43,865 nt of DNA from an uncultured Prevotella sp. (GTDB taxonomy: Bacteria > Bacteroidota > Bacteroidia > Bacteroidales > Bacteroidaceae), in assembly GCA_900319905.1 (NCBI GenBank), contig ONQB01000034.1:1-43865 (forward strand), in the 5' to 3' direction. How positions within the stretch are numbered: position 1 is the first letter of the stretch; each line of letters opens with the position of its first letter. This document shows positions 25,901 to 34,500 of the stretch, in pieces. The notes under the pieces were generated by a model. That model did no database searches. It saw nothing but the letters and a program-made list of their open reading frames with translations, and was not told where the DNA came from. A program made the position numbers and the translations under genes.

Positions 25901-26113
25901 TCCTACCTCAAGCTCCGTACTCTGCAAATGGGCTATCGCCTGCCTGCTTCCCTGCTCAGCAAGCTCCACATGACCAGTGCGCGCGTCTACGTCTCAGGTC
26001 AGAACCTGCTGACCATCAAGAGCAGCTCTCTCACTTGCCCAGACCCAGAGAACCCCGACTGGAATTATCCTCTTTCGTCTTCTATCTCATTCGGTTTGCA
26101 AGTAGGTTTCTAA
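22997..26113 (+). CDS. SusC-like TonB-dependent outer-membrane transporter
   Basis: This is a 1038-residue SusC/RagA-family channel. The signal peptide ends AWAQ (about 1-22). A carboxypeptidase-regulatory-like domain (about 27-95) contains GTVKDATGEPVIGASV and VISYIGYASQEV. The TonB box region LNEVVVTGYTTQRK is near 98-111. A plug domain (RALQGKVPGM, VRIRGIGSFNSSQDPLFIVDGVP) and a 22-strand barrel ending in Phe follow. It would import oligosaccharides across the outer membrane with TonB energy, using the SusD next door as lid. Context (GH32, fructokinase, fructose-type sensor) points to fructans or fructo-oligosaccharides. The codons end in C unusually often compared with the RND genes downstream. 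Confidence 0.95.
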   Translation: MKQLRKALLVMTLTTASLSAWAQDVIVSGTVKDATGEPVIGASVVQKGTSNGAVTDLDGHFSFKAPQNSPLVISYIGYASQEVKAGSDLVIELKENAKQLNEVVVTGYTTQRKADLTGSVAVVSTKDLKTSPDPDPMRALQGKVPGMTITSTGSPIGTGTVRIRGIGSFNSSQDPLFIVDGVPTNMALNSLNMNDIESMQVLKDAASASIYGSRASNGVIIITTKKGKKGDKVAVDFSTNLTAQFYTNQSKMKLLDTNGYITAMTQAALNDGLDPVAYASNYGIDLKAANGMPITAYDPATGKNVSYTAGGRYGGFINERQTMPLSNTDWVDAISHTGFSQNYDLSLSHANDKHSAMFSLGYKDVDGILKYTNFKNIAARLNTSWNLNKIITVGENLTVTYSSQVDCAPMENALKMPPVVPVYEKDGNTFAGPVGSMSDRENPAREQYDNRDNHLDYWRIFGNGYVEIKPIKGLTLKSNFGIDYKTSFINALTHTYQSDVVRNNIAKTTLSNNNETNWVWSNTANYLFNIGADHHFNILLGSELSKQSIIDFSAYSEGYALEDVDYMWPNAATGTMNNSGAKFGYRLASFFGKIDYNWQDLLLASFTLREDGSSRFGKNSRWGTFPAASLGFRFSQLLHYDWLNDAKLRLSWGQTGNQAIDNNAQFGLYVVDYGLDRVTSTAYDLALQGSGTFPSGYRATQLANPNLKWEAATQYNIGLDFMLLNNSLYGSIDAYIKNVKDMLINPAYLGATGEGGNQWQNGPSLRNWGMEFALGYRKKLACGLGLDINGNLSFFRNRVTYLPSSTTGAYAHTTTQDLVQSHKPYGSIVGYVVDGLFQTQDEVDASGQPNARLGGLKYKDLTHDGKITSDDQTWIYDPVPAFSYGLNIALNYKNFDLTMFWQGVADQDVYNNQKFQTDFWAITDPGSNKGSRLLGAWNTNNIGSSIPRLSTMNRADEGRASSYFVENGSYLKLRTLQMGYRLPASLLSKLHMTSARVYVSGQNLLTIKSSSLTCPDPENPDWNYPLSSSISFGLQVGF

Positions 26114-26149
26114 AACAACAATACATATTTCTTCAAAAAGCATCAAGTC

Positions 26150-27886
26150 ATGAAAAAGATATATATTATCGCTTTGGCAGCCACGATGACCATGAGTCTG
26201 ACCAGCTGCAACGATTTCCTCGACTATACACCTACTGCTGTGGTGAATGAGGACAAAGCCTTCTCCGATCCCGAGAAGATGGTCAACAGCGCATACGCCA
26301 TGCTTGGCGACTGCTGGTATTCCTATCCCTTCAACCTGTGGCCTTACGGCGACTTAGCTTCCGACGACTGCCTCAAAGGTGGCGGCGGAACGGGCGACAC
26401 GGGCTATCACGACATCGAAGTGTGGTCGTCGCTGACCTCCACCCGCGGCGAGCTCGACGAACTCTGGTACCGGCTCTTCTCTGCCGTGTCGCGCTGCAAC
26501 CGCGCCCTGGTGTCTCTCGAAGAAAACGGCAACAATGTGCTTGGAGAGCAGACCACTACAGAACGCGAGGCAGAGGTCCGCCTCCTGCGCGCCCACTTCT
26601 ACTTCAAGCTTATCTCCGTGTTCCGTCAGGTGCCATGGATAGATGAGCAGGTCTATAAGGACAAAGCCACGGAGAAAACTCCCAACACGCAATACACCTA
26701 CGAGCAACTCTTCGGCAAGGTGATCGACGACTTCCAGTTTGCCTACGACCATCTGCCAGAAAAGCAGCGCGAGGGCGGACGTGCCAACAAGATTGCTGCT
26801 GCAGCCTATCTGGCCAAGTGCTACCTCTCCCTTGCCTGGGGCGACGGCTATGAGGCCACCGACGGCGTAAACCATATCAACAAGGAATACATGCAAAAAG
26901 TGGTAGACTATACCGATGTGGTCAAGTCATCGGGCTACGGCTATCTGGAGGACTACGGCGATATCTTCCTGCCCGAGCACAAGAACAGCAAAGAGAGCAT
27001 CTTCGCCGTTCAGGCCAGCGACTACTCTGAGGACCACACCCGTTACGGACGCGCCAACTGGTCCAACACACTCAACGGCTGCTGGGGCATCTGGTCGTGC
27101 GGATGGGACTTCCACAAGCCTTCGCAGAATCTCGTCAATGCCTACAAGACTCGCAATGGTCTGCCTGAGTTCAACGACTACAACGACAGCGACGAATATC
27201 CCATCAACGGAAAGCCCACGGCACAGAAGTGGGATCCGCGTCTCTTCCATACCGTCGGCATGCCCACCTTCCCCTACAAGTATGAAGCCGAATACACGCT
27301 CACCAAGGCCAATTCCCGCACGCCCAACACCTACGGCTATTACACCTCGATGAAGGAAGTGCCGCAGCGCTCCAAGGGAGAATCCTACAACCGTCCTTGG
27401 CAAGCCTTCGACATGAACGACTATGTGATCCGCTACACCGACGTGATGCTCATGCGAGCCGAGGCGCTCATCGAACTCGACCGTCTGTCCGAAGCACGCA
27501 ACATCATCAACGACATCCGACAGCGTGCCAAAAACTCGATGAAGCACATCGAATATGCCGCCGACCAGTGCGACATCGCCCTCTATCCCGAATCCTACTT
27601 CCAGGACAAGGAGACCGCACGCAAATGTCTGCGCTGGGAACGCCGTCTCGAATTGGGCATGGAAGGCAGCCGGTTCTTCGACCTGCGCCGCTGGGGCATC
27701 GCCTCGAAGACGCTCAACGACTATTTCAAGACCGAGGCTAAGGATGTCTACGACGGCCAGCCCTATGCCGAATACTACAAAGACGCTCACTTCACTCCCG
27801 GCAAGAATGAGTTTTGGCCCATTCCCTACAACCAGCTCTACTACATCCCCGGACTGTATCAGCAGAACAAAGGCTACGACAATTAA
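26150..27886 (+). CDS. SusD-like surface glycan-binding lipoprotein
   Basis: This is a 578-residue SusD/RagB-family lipoprotein. The signal ends SLTSC with acylated Cys at 20, followed by NDFLDYTPT, the classic SusD start. TPR-type helices (AEVRLLRAHFYFKLISVF) and the C-terminal SusD domain (RYTDVMLMRAEALIEL, then CLRWERRLELGMEGSRFFDLRRWG) are evident. It sits on the outer membrane over the SusC barrel and binds the incoming glycan. It lies 36 bp after susC and 13 bp before the GH32 gene, so all three are one operon. Binding specificity cannot be read from the sequence. Confidence 0.95.
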   Translation: MKKIYIIALAATMTMSLTSCNDFLDYTPTAVVNEDKAFSDPEKMVNSAYAMLGDCWYSYPFNLWPYGDLASDDCLKGGGGTGDTGYHDIEVWSSLTSTRGELDELWYRLFSAVSRCNRALVSLEENGNNVLGEQTTTEREAEVRLLRAHFYFKLISVFRQVPWIDEQVYKDKATEKTPNTQYTYEQLFGKVIDDFQFAYDHLPEKQREGGRANKIAAAAYLAKCYLSLAWGDGYEATDGVNHINKEYMQKVVDYTDVVKSSGYGYLEDYGDIFLPEHKNSKESIFAVQASDYSEDHTRYGRANWSNTLNGCWGIWSCGWDFHKPSQNLVNAYKTRNGLPEFNDYNDSDEYPINGKPTAQKWDPRLFHTVGMPTFPYKYEAEYTLTKANSRTPNTYGYYTSMKEVPQRSKGESYNRPWQAFDMNDYVIRYTDVMLMRAEALIELDRLSEARNIINDIRQRAKNSMKHIEYAADQCDIALYPESYFQDKETARKCLRWERRLELGMEGSRFFDLRRWGIASKTLNDYFKTEAKDVYDGQPYAEYYKDAHFTPGKNEFWPIPYNQLYYIPGLYQQNKGYDN

Positions 27887-27899
27887 TCCAACACCAACG

Positions 27900-29348
27900 A
27901 TGAAAAAACTTTCAATCCTCTTGGCTGCCCTGCTCATGAGCACAGGCAGCCTCCTGGCCCAAAACCAACAATGGTTCAGCCGCCATATTCTCTCCGATAA
28001 GCACGCCATGGTGTCCATGAAGGCACAGAAACACTATCTGCTGTTGCCTGTGGAGGAAAAAGAGGCAGAGTCAAAGATACGTGTAATCAAAGACGGAGTT
28101 GTCGTTGACAATATCAACATCAAGCTGGCCACAGGCAAGGCTGACTACTATGTGCCACTCGACCTGACGCGCTTTGGCAAGGGCGGCCTTCTGCTCGACC
28201 TGACCTTTACGGGCAGTTACCGTACCGTGGGTAACATCGAGGACTATAACTGCTGGAAGCTGATGAAGCAGAGCGACACCTTCGACACCACCAACCGTGA
28301 GCAGTGGCGCCCTGTCTACCACCACACTCCTACATGGGGATGGATGAACGACCCCAACGGCATGTTCTACAAAGACGGTGTTTGGCACCTGTACTACCAG
28401 CACAATGCCTATGGCTCTATCTGGGGTAACATTTCGTGGGGACATTCCACAAGCACAGATCTGATGCATTGGAAGAGCCAGCCCGAAGCCATCTGGCCCG
28501 ATGCCCTTGGTATGGTATTCAGTGGCTCGGCTGTTGTCGACACGGCCAATACTGCCGGCTTCGGCAAGAATGCCGTGGTGGCGATGTTCACCTCGGCTGA
28601 CGCCAACCAGACACAGAGTCTGGCCTATAGCAAAGACGGCGGTACGACCTTTAAGCGCTATGAGGGTAACCCGACGGTGACAAGCAATGTGCCTGACTTC
28701 CGCGACCCACGTATGCTCTGGAACGACGACACCAAGGAGTGGAACCTCGTGTTAGCCGCAGGACAGCAAATGGACTTCTACTCCTCGAAAGACTTGAAGA
28801 ACTGGAAGTTCGAGAGCAGCTTCGGTGAAGGTTATGGTTGCCACAAAGGCGTATGGGAGTGTCCCGACTTGATGAAGATGGACAATGGCAAGTGGGTGCT
28901 TGTGTGCAACATCAACCCCGGAGGCCCCTACGGTGGCTCGGCTACACAATACTTTGTCGGCCAGTGGGACGGTCATAAGTTCACTTGCGAGAGCAAGCCC
29001 GAGGAGACCAAGTGGATGGACTATGGCAAGGACCACTATGCCACGGTCACGTTCAGTGGTGCGCCCAACGGCCGTCACGTCGCCCTGGCATGGATGAGCA
29101 ACTGGCAGTATGCCGCCGTGGTGCCCACCCTGCAATACCGTTCGGCCAACTCCATCCCGCGCGACCTCAGCCTCTTCAACGAGGGCGGTGAGGATTATGT
29201 CAGTGTGAAGCCGTCGCCCGAGGTGCTCAAGGCCTTCAACAAGCCGGCAGCCGGAATCAGCGAGGCCTGCATGGTCGAGGTGAGCCGTCTGCGTCCCAAC
29301 GCCACCATCTTATGCGTTACGACGCCAGTGAGCAGAGCTTCTCCGTAG
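27900..29348 (+). CDS. Glycoside hydrolase family 32 fructanase, frameshifted near the C-terminus
   Basis: This is the 482-residue N-terminal part of a secreted beta-fructosidase. The signal peptide is 1-20 (GSLLAQ), without a lipobox, so it is probably periplasmic. A small N-terminal beta-domain (about 24-135, DUF4980-like) precedes the five-bladed propeller. All three catalytic residues are present: nucleophile D151 in WMNDPNG, D269 in FRDP, and acid/base E320 in WECPDL. The frame stops early after RPNATI (residue 470), and the rest of the C-terminal beta-sandwich continues in another frame at 29312-29575. Relative to family members, roughly ten residues also seem missing at the junction. 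Exo-acting levanase or inulinase activity is inferred. The last 12 residues are out-of-frame. Confidence 0.85.
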   Translation: MKKLSILLAALLMSTGSLLAQNQQWFSRHILSDKHAMVSMKAQKHYLLLPVEEKEAESKIRVIKDGVVVDNINIKLATGKADYYVPLDLTRFGKGGLLLDLTFTGSYRTVGNIEDYNCWKLMKQSDTFDTTNREQWRPVYHHTPTWGWMNDPNGMFYKDGVWHLYYQHNAYGSIWGNISWGHSTSTDLMHWKSQPEAIWPDALGMVFSGSAVVDTANTAGFGKNAVVAMFTSADANQTQSLAYSKDGGTTFKRYEGNPTVTSNVPDFRDPRMLWNDDTKEWNLVLAAGQQMDFYSSKDLKNWKFESSFGEGYGCHKGVWECPDLMKMDNGKWVLVCNINPGGPYGGSATQYFVGQWDGHKFTCESKPEETKWMDYGKDHYATVTFSGAPNGRHVALAWMSNWQYAAVVPTLQYRSANSIPRDLSLFNEGGEDYVSVKPSPEVLKAFNKPAAGISEACMVEVSRLRPNATILCVTTPVSRASP

Positions 29349-29575
29349 ATCGCATGAGGAGCGGGCAGGCCGACTTCAGCGATGCCTTCCCCGCAGTGAC
29401 CACTGCCCCCACACATGGCAAGGTGAGCCGGGTGCTGATCTTCATCGACAAGAGCAGCGTAGAGGTCTTCGATGCCGACGGCAAGTTTGCCATCACCAAT
29501 CTGGTCTTCCCCACCAAGCCCTACGACCGGCTCAGTGTGAAGGGTGGTAAAAGCCGTGTCTGGAAAATGCGCTAA
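29312..29575 (+). pseudogene. C-terminal remnant of the GH32 gene in a different frame
   Basis: This frame encodes MRYDASEQSFSVDRMRSG, then VLIFIDKSSVEVFDADGK, and ends at a TAA. These are the standard closing strands of the GH32 beta-sandwich (the DKSSVEVF motif). It is offset from the main frame by a net loss of 3n+1 bases close to 29308-29312. It is not expected to be translated on its own. It could equally reflect a sequencing or assembly error. Confidence 0.8.
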
Positions 29576-29662
29576 TGACTGGTGAAAAATACGGTGGGCG
29601 TTTTGCGTACGGTTAATATGGACGGCTCCTAGTCCGTACATTGACAATGGGCTATCAGCGCA

Positions 29663-30025
29663 TGTCAAAATTATTTATGTTAAATCGCCTCTGAGAATCG
29701 CAATCCATTCAACAGAACGGTTGCCGGCTTGAAATATGCAATTTTTGAACGATTAAGTAATTGATTGATAACTAGTCTATTGCATATTTTAAAGCCGGCA
29801 ATCCACTTATTTCTTCTTTACGATATCGCCGAATAGAGGATGTAGTTTTGGCGAAATGCCATTGGTCCTTCGCCGAAAAGGACTTGGAATTTCGGCGAAA
29901 CGGCATCGCCGTTACGCCGAAGAAGCGCGGGCGGTGTGATTTTTGGATGATTTCGTCTCAATTTTGGCTCTTTTTCGTCACGGAATAGTGTTAAAATCCG
30001 GATGACATATTGTAATAGATATTTC
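29663..30025 (+). repeat. Intergenic phased GCCGA element, copy B
   Basis: Half-sites CGCCGA (29827), TTGGCG (29848), CGCCGA (29871), TCGGCG (29892) and CGCCGA (29915) alternate at 21/23 bp. GTGTTAAAATCC follows at 29988-29999, 161 bp from the first half-site. Every one of these distances equals that in copy A. The 5' flank starting TGTCAA at 29663 aligns with copy A at 162, but lies 22 bp closer to the array. It is in the same orientation as copy A and, like it, upstream of a plus-strand promoter (30196). Confidence 0.6.
29721..29801. repeat. 22-bp inverted repeat inside copy B
   Basis: TTGCCGGCTTGAAATATGCA (arm 29721-29742) is the inverse of the arm at 29779-29801, with one indel and no long mismatch. 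The loop is 36 bases. It may terminate the susC operon transcript or be part of the repeat. Confidence 0.6.
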
Positions 30026-30195
30026 GAATTTCTTCCTTATTCACGACCCGCATTTCACACCTTATTTTGTAGACGGTATATGCACTGTATCTCGCTTTTA
30101 GGCGGGTAGACTCAAAATCTTTGTTAGTGACCACAAAAGTAGGAGAATGTATGTTAAAAAACTTGCTGATAGTTTTGAGTTTTGTGTTTTTTCCG

Positions 30196-30203
30196 TATCT
30201 TTG
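30196..30203 (+). promoter_or_regulatory. -7 box TATCTTTG of RND operon
   Basis: TTG (30175-30177) plus 18 bp plus TATCTTTG fits the Bacteroidota promoter pattern. The ATG of the adaptor gene is 115 bp downstream, leaving a leader of about 110 nt. Confidence 0.65.
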
Positions 30204-30318
30204 CACCGGATTTCTTAATAAGAACAATTTATCTTCGTAAGAGGAAGCGAAGCTCTGTCATTATTATTATTACTCATATAATATTTAATAGGTATATAAT
30301 TGTATAATATAAATAGGT

Positions 30319-31518
30319 ATGAAAATTAAGTACAGTATGATTGTGGCTGTTGCTGCTTTGGCTCTTGTTTCTTGTGGCAAGAAGAGCGGCAGTAGTCTTG
30401 CAAACCTGCAGGACAACGAGTTTGCTGTCCGTACGGTGGGAGGGTCAACCGCCGATTTGCAGACCACTTACCCCGCGACGATTAAAGGTATTCAGGATGT
30501 TGAGGTTCATCCCAAGTTGGCTGGTTATATCACGAATGTGTATGTGCATGAAGGTCAGGCCGTAAGGGCAGGACAAGTGATGTTTACACTTGACAGCGAG
30601 ACTTATCGTGCTGCTGTCAACCAGTGCCAGGCCGCACTGAATACGGCTATCGCACAAGAAAACACCACTAAGCTGACGTATGATAACAACAAGAAGTTGT
30701 TTGCACAGCATATTATTGGTCAGTATGAGCTTTCAACCGCTCAGAACAGCTATCTCACCGCGAAGGCTCAGGTAGCTCAGGCTCGTGCCTCTCTGGCTTC
30801 TGCCCGCGAGACTTTGTCGTGGTGCACGGTCGTAGCGCCGGCTTCCGGCGTCGTCGGCGACCTGCCATTCAAGAAAGGAGCGCTTGTTTCGACGGCCAGC
30901 ACACTTACAACCGTGTCTGACGTGTCGACCGTGGAAGTGTTCTTCTCCATGAGCGAGGGAGATATCCTCAACATGTCGAAGACCGCGGGCAGCGTTTCTG
31001 ATGTGCTTAAGGAAATGCCTGTCGTGAAGTTGCAGTTGGCTGATGGTACCACTTACAACCATCCCGGACGTGTGGTGAAGATGAGCGGCGTTATTGATGC
31101 TACGACGGGCGCTTACTCGCTCATTGCTCATTTCTCCAATCCCGAGCACTTGCTGAAGAGTGGCGGAGCCGGACAGATCATTGTGCCGCGTGTGAGCAAC
31201 AATGCCATTATCATTCCACAGGAGGCTGTCTCGCAGGTACAGGACAAGTATTTCGTCTATAAGGTTGGTAGCGACAATAAGGTGAAGTACAGTGAGATTA
31301 CAGTCAATCCTGAGAACGACGGAATCAATTACATTGTTACATCAGGGTTGAATGTGGGCGACCGTTACGTAAGCAAGGGAATTACGAAGCTGACGGACGG
31401 CATGGCCATCAAGCCAATTACGGAGGAGCAGTATCAAAAGAAGATTGACGATGCGGCCAACCTTTCCAAGGAGCAAGGAACAGCAAAGGGCTTCGTCAAG
31501 GCTATGACTGGAAAATAA
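30319..31518 (+). CDS. RND efflux periplasmic adaptor (AcrA/MexA type)
   Basis: This is a 399-residue membrane-fusion lipoprotein with lipobox ALVSC (Cys at 19). Biotinyl-lipoyl halves flank a coiled-coil hairpin: PKLAGYITNVYVHEGQAVRAG on one side and CTVVAPASGVVGDL on the other, the hairpin spanning about 95-160. Beta-barrel and membrane-proximal domains follow, ending near KPITEEQYQKK. It bridges the inner-membrane pump to the outer-membrane channel. It is the first gene of a three-gene RND operon, 13 bp upstream of the pump gene. No adjacent regulator is visible, and substrates cannot be predicted. Confidence 0.95.
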   Translation: MKIKYSMIVAVAALALVSCGKKSGSSLANLQDNEFAVRTVGGSTADLQTTYPATIKGIQDVEVHPKLAGYITNVYVHEGQAVRAGQVMFTLDSETYRAAVNQCQAALNTAIAQENTTKLTYDNNKKLFAQHIIGQYELSTAQNSYLTAKAQVAQARASLASARETLSWCTVVAPASGVVGDLPFKKGALVSTASTLTTVSDVSTVEVFFSMSEGDILNMSKTAGSVSDVLKEMPVVKLQLADGTTYNHPGRVVKMSGVIDATTGAYSLIAHFSNPEHLLKSGGAGQIIVPRVSNNAIIIPQEAVSQVQDKYFVYKVGSDNKVKYSEITVNPENDGINYIVTSGLNVGDRYVSKGITKLTDGMAIKPITEEQYQKKIDDAANLSKEQGTAKGFVKAMTGK

Positions 31519-31531
31519 ATAAAACAGAGCT

Positions 31532-34500
31532 ATGACATTTACCAATTTTATTAAGCGTCCGGTGCTTTCCACCGTGGTGTCTATCGTGCTTGTGCTGTTA
31601 GGTACCATAGGATTGGTCTCGCTGCCTATTGAGCAGTATCCGGACATAGCCCCACCTACCATTATGGTGCAGGCCGCCTATCAGGGTGCTGATGCTGAGA
31701 CGGTGATGAAGTCAGTTGCCGTGCCGTTGGAGGAACAGATCAATGGTGTGGAGAACATGACTTATATGACCTCTCAGTGCACCAATGACGGTATGTGTAT
31801 GATTACCGTTTATTTCAAGCAAGGGTCTGATCCGGATATGGCTGCCGTGAATGTGCAGAACCGTGTGTCCCAGGCTCAGTCGCTGTTGCCTGCTGAGGTG
31901 ACAAAGGTTGGTGTGACGACCACGAAGCGTCAGACTTCTAACGTCATCATGTATGCCGTTACCTCTGACGGCCGCTACGATGGTCAGTTCGTAACCAACT
32001 ACAACAATATCAATATTGTCCCTGTTATCAAGCGTATCAATGGTGTAGGTGATGTGAGCAGCCCTTCGTCGGCCAATTACTCCATGCGTATTTGGTTGAA
32101 GCCTGATAAGATGAAGCAGTATGGCTTGATGCCTTCTGACATTACTGCTGTACTTGCTGAGCAGAATATCGAGGCAGCACCAGGTAAGTTTGGTGAAAAC
32201 TCTAACATGAGTTTTGAATACGCTTTGCGCTACAAGGGTCGTCTCTCGACGCCTTTGGAGTATGATAACATCATTTTGACGAGTAAGACCACGGGTCAGA
32301 CGCTGAAGCTGCAGGATGTTGCTAAGATAGAGCTTGGCTCGTTGATGTATAATGTGAGTTTGGACAACGACGGCAAACCTGCTTGTATGGGTATGGTGCA
32401 GCAGATTGCAGGCTCTAATGCTACGCAGATTGCTACCGACGTAAAAACAGCATTGGCTGAGGCCCAGAAGAGTATGCCGCCTGGAATGAAGACCGTCATT
32501 ATGTATGATGTGACCGACTTCCTCTTCGCATCCATTCACGAGGTTATCATGACGCTTCTTATTACGCTCATCCTCGTGTTCATCGTGGTTTATATCTTCC
32601 TTCAGGATTTCCGCTCGACGCTCATTCCTATGATTGCCGTGCCGGTGGCCTTGATTGGTACCTTCTTCTTCCTTTGGATTTTTGGGTTCTCCATCAACCT
32701 CTTGACGTTGTCAGCCTTGCTGTTGGCTATCGCCATCGTGGTGGATGATGCCATCGTGGTTGTTGAGGCCGTCCACGCTAAACTTGACCAAGGATATAGC
32801 AGCTCACTGACGGCAGCTATCGATGCCATGAACGAAATTTCCGGTGCTATCATATCAATTACCCTTGTGATGGCAGCCGTGTTCGTTCCTGTGTCATTCA
32901 TGGGTGGTACAAGCGGTACCTTCTATCGTGAGTTCGGTGTGACCATGGCTGTGAGTATCGTCATCTCGGCTGTCAACGCTTTGACATTGTCTCCGGCCCT
33001 TTGCGCCATGTTCCTGAAGCCACACAAGGAAGAGGAGAACGAGAAGAACAAGACATTTGTAGCCCGCTTCCATGCTGGTTTCAACCGTGTGTTCGAGAAG
33101 ACCACTAATAAATATAAGAAAGGTGTAGAGCATGTTATCAACCACCGCATCATCACCGGTGCGATTGTGGTAGTCGGTATTGCTGCTCTTGCTATCATGA
33201 TGACCACAACCAAGACCGGTTTGGTGCCTGATGAAGATACAGGTACTATCTTCCTGACAATCTCGGCTAATCCTGGAACCTCACAGGATCGTACCATGAA
33301 GATTGTTGATGAGGTTGATAAGATGCTGGCCAATAACCCCGCTATTATGCACCGTAATGCCATTATCGGTTACAACTTCATCGCTGGTCAGGGTTCAGAT
33401 CAGGCTACGTTCATCATCAAGTTGAAGCCTTTCGACGAGCGTGGTGGCGGTATCACCGACCGCATCAAGCGTGCCATCAAGGACAAGGACCCCATGGCCC
33501 TTGTGGTCAATCCATACGAGCAGAACTCCGTACTGGGCATGATCTATAAGCAGACCGCCTCGATCAAGGACGCACAGATCCTGGCCTTCGGTCCTCCTAT
33601 GATTCCTGGTTTCTCCGTGCAGAATGGTGTGACCATGACCATGCAGGATAAGACAGGTGGTGACCTGAACAAGTTCTTCAATGTTACAAAGAGTTTCATT
33701 GCTGAACTTAATAAGCGTCCGGAGATCCAGCAGGCTATGACTTCGTACAACCCGAACTATCCGCAGTATATGGTAGATGTTGATGTTGCCAAAACAAAGC
33801 AAGCAGGCATCTCTCCTTACACAGTGCTCTCAGTGCTTCAGGGTTATTATGGCGGTCTCTATGCTTCTAACTTCAATGCCTACGGTAAGCTTTTCCGTGT
33901 GATGATCCAGGGCGATGTGGCCAGCCGAATGACGCCGGAAGGTCTGACTCGCATCTATGTCCGCACTTCTACTGGTGAGATGTCACCGGTGAGTGAGTTC
34001 ATCAAGTTGCGCAAGGTGTATGGCCCGTCTAACATCAACCGCTTCAACCTCTTCACGGCCATCAATGTCAGTGTGAACGCCAATGACGGTTATTCTACTG
34101 GTCAGGTGATGAAGGCTATTGAGGAAGTGTCTAAGGACAACCTGCCCGATGGATATGGCTACGAATACTCCGGACTGAGCCGTTCAGAGGCCGAGTCGAG
34201 CAACTCTACGGCCCTCATCTTTATCCTCTGTCTGGTATTCGTTTACCTTATTCTGAGTGCACAGTATGAGAGCTACATCCTGCCGTTGTCAGTGCTGCTG
34301 TCTGTGCCATTCGGTTTGGCCGGTGCCTTCGCATTCACCAACCTCTTTGGTCACAGCAATGATATCTACATGCAGATTTCGCTCATCATGTTGATCGGAC
34401 TGTTGTCAAAGAACGCCATCTTGATTGTGCAGTTCGCCCTTGAGCGCCGTGAGACTGGTATGGCTATTAAGTACTCGGCTATCCTTGGTGCTGCTGCCCG

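Larger units (their letters stand above)
29576..30318. other. Long intergenic region between the fructan locus and RND operon
   Basis: There is no gene in these 743 bases. They hold an inverted repeat at 29721-29801, the second copy of the phased GCCGA element and the RND operon promoter at 30196. Confidence 0.6.

Noticed and set aside
27555-27899. An N-terminal extension of the GH32 frame into susD
   Set aside because: The frame is open by chance. A clear signal peptide starts at ATG 27900, 13 bp after the susD stop.
26927-28018. A 363-codon open frame opposite susD
   Set aside because: It is antisense to susD and the GH32 start; the low-complexity Val/Gly-rich composition is typical of a shadow frame in high-GC3 DNA.
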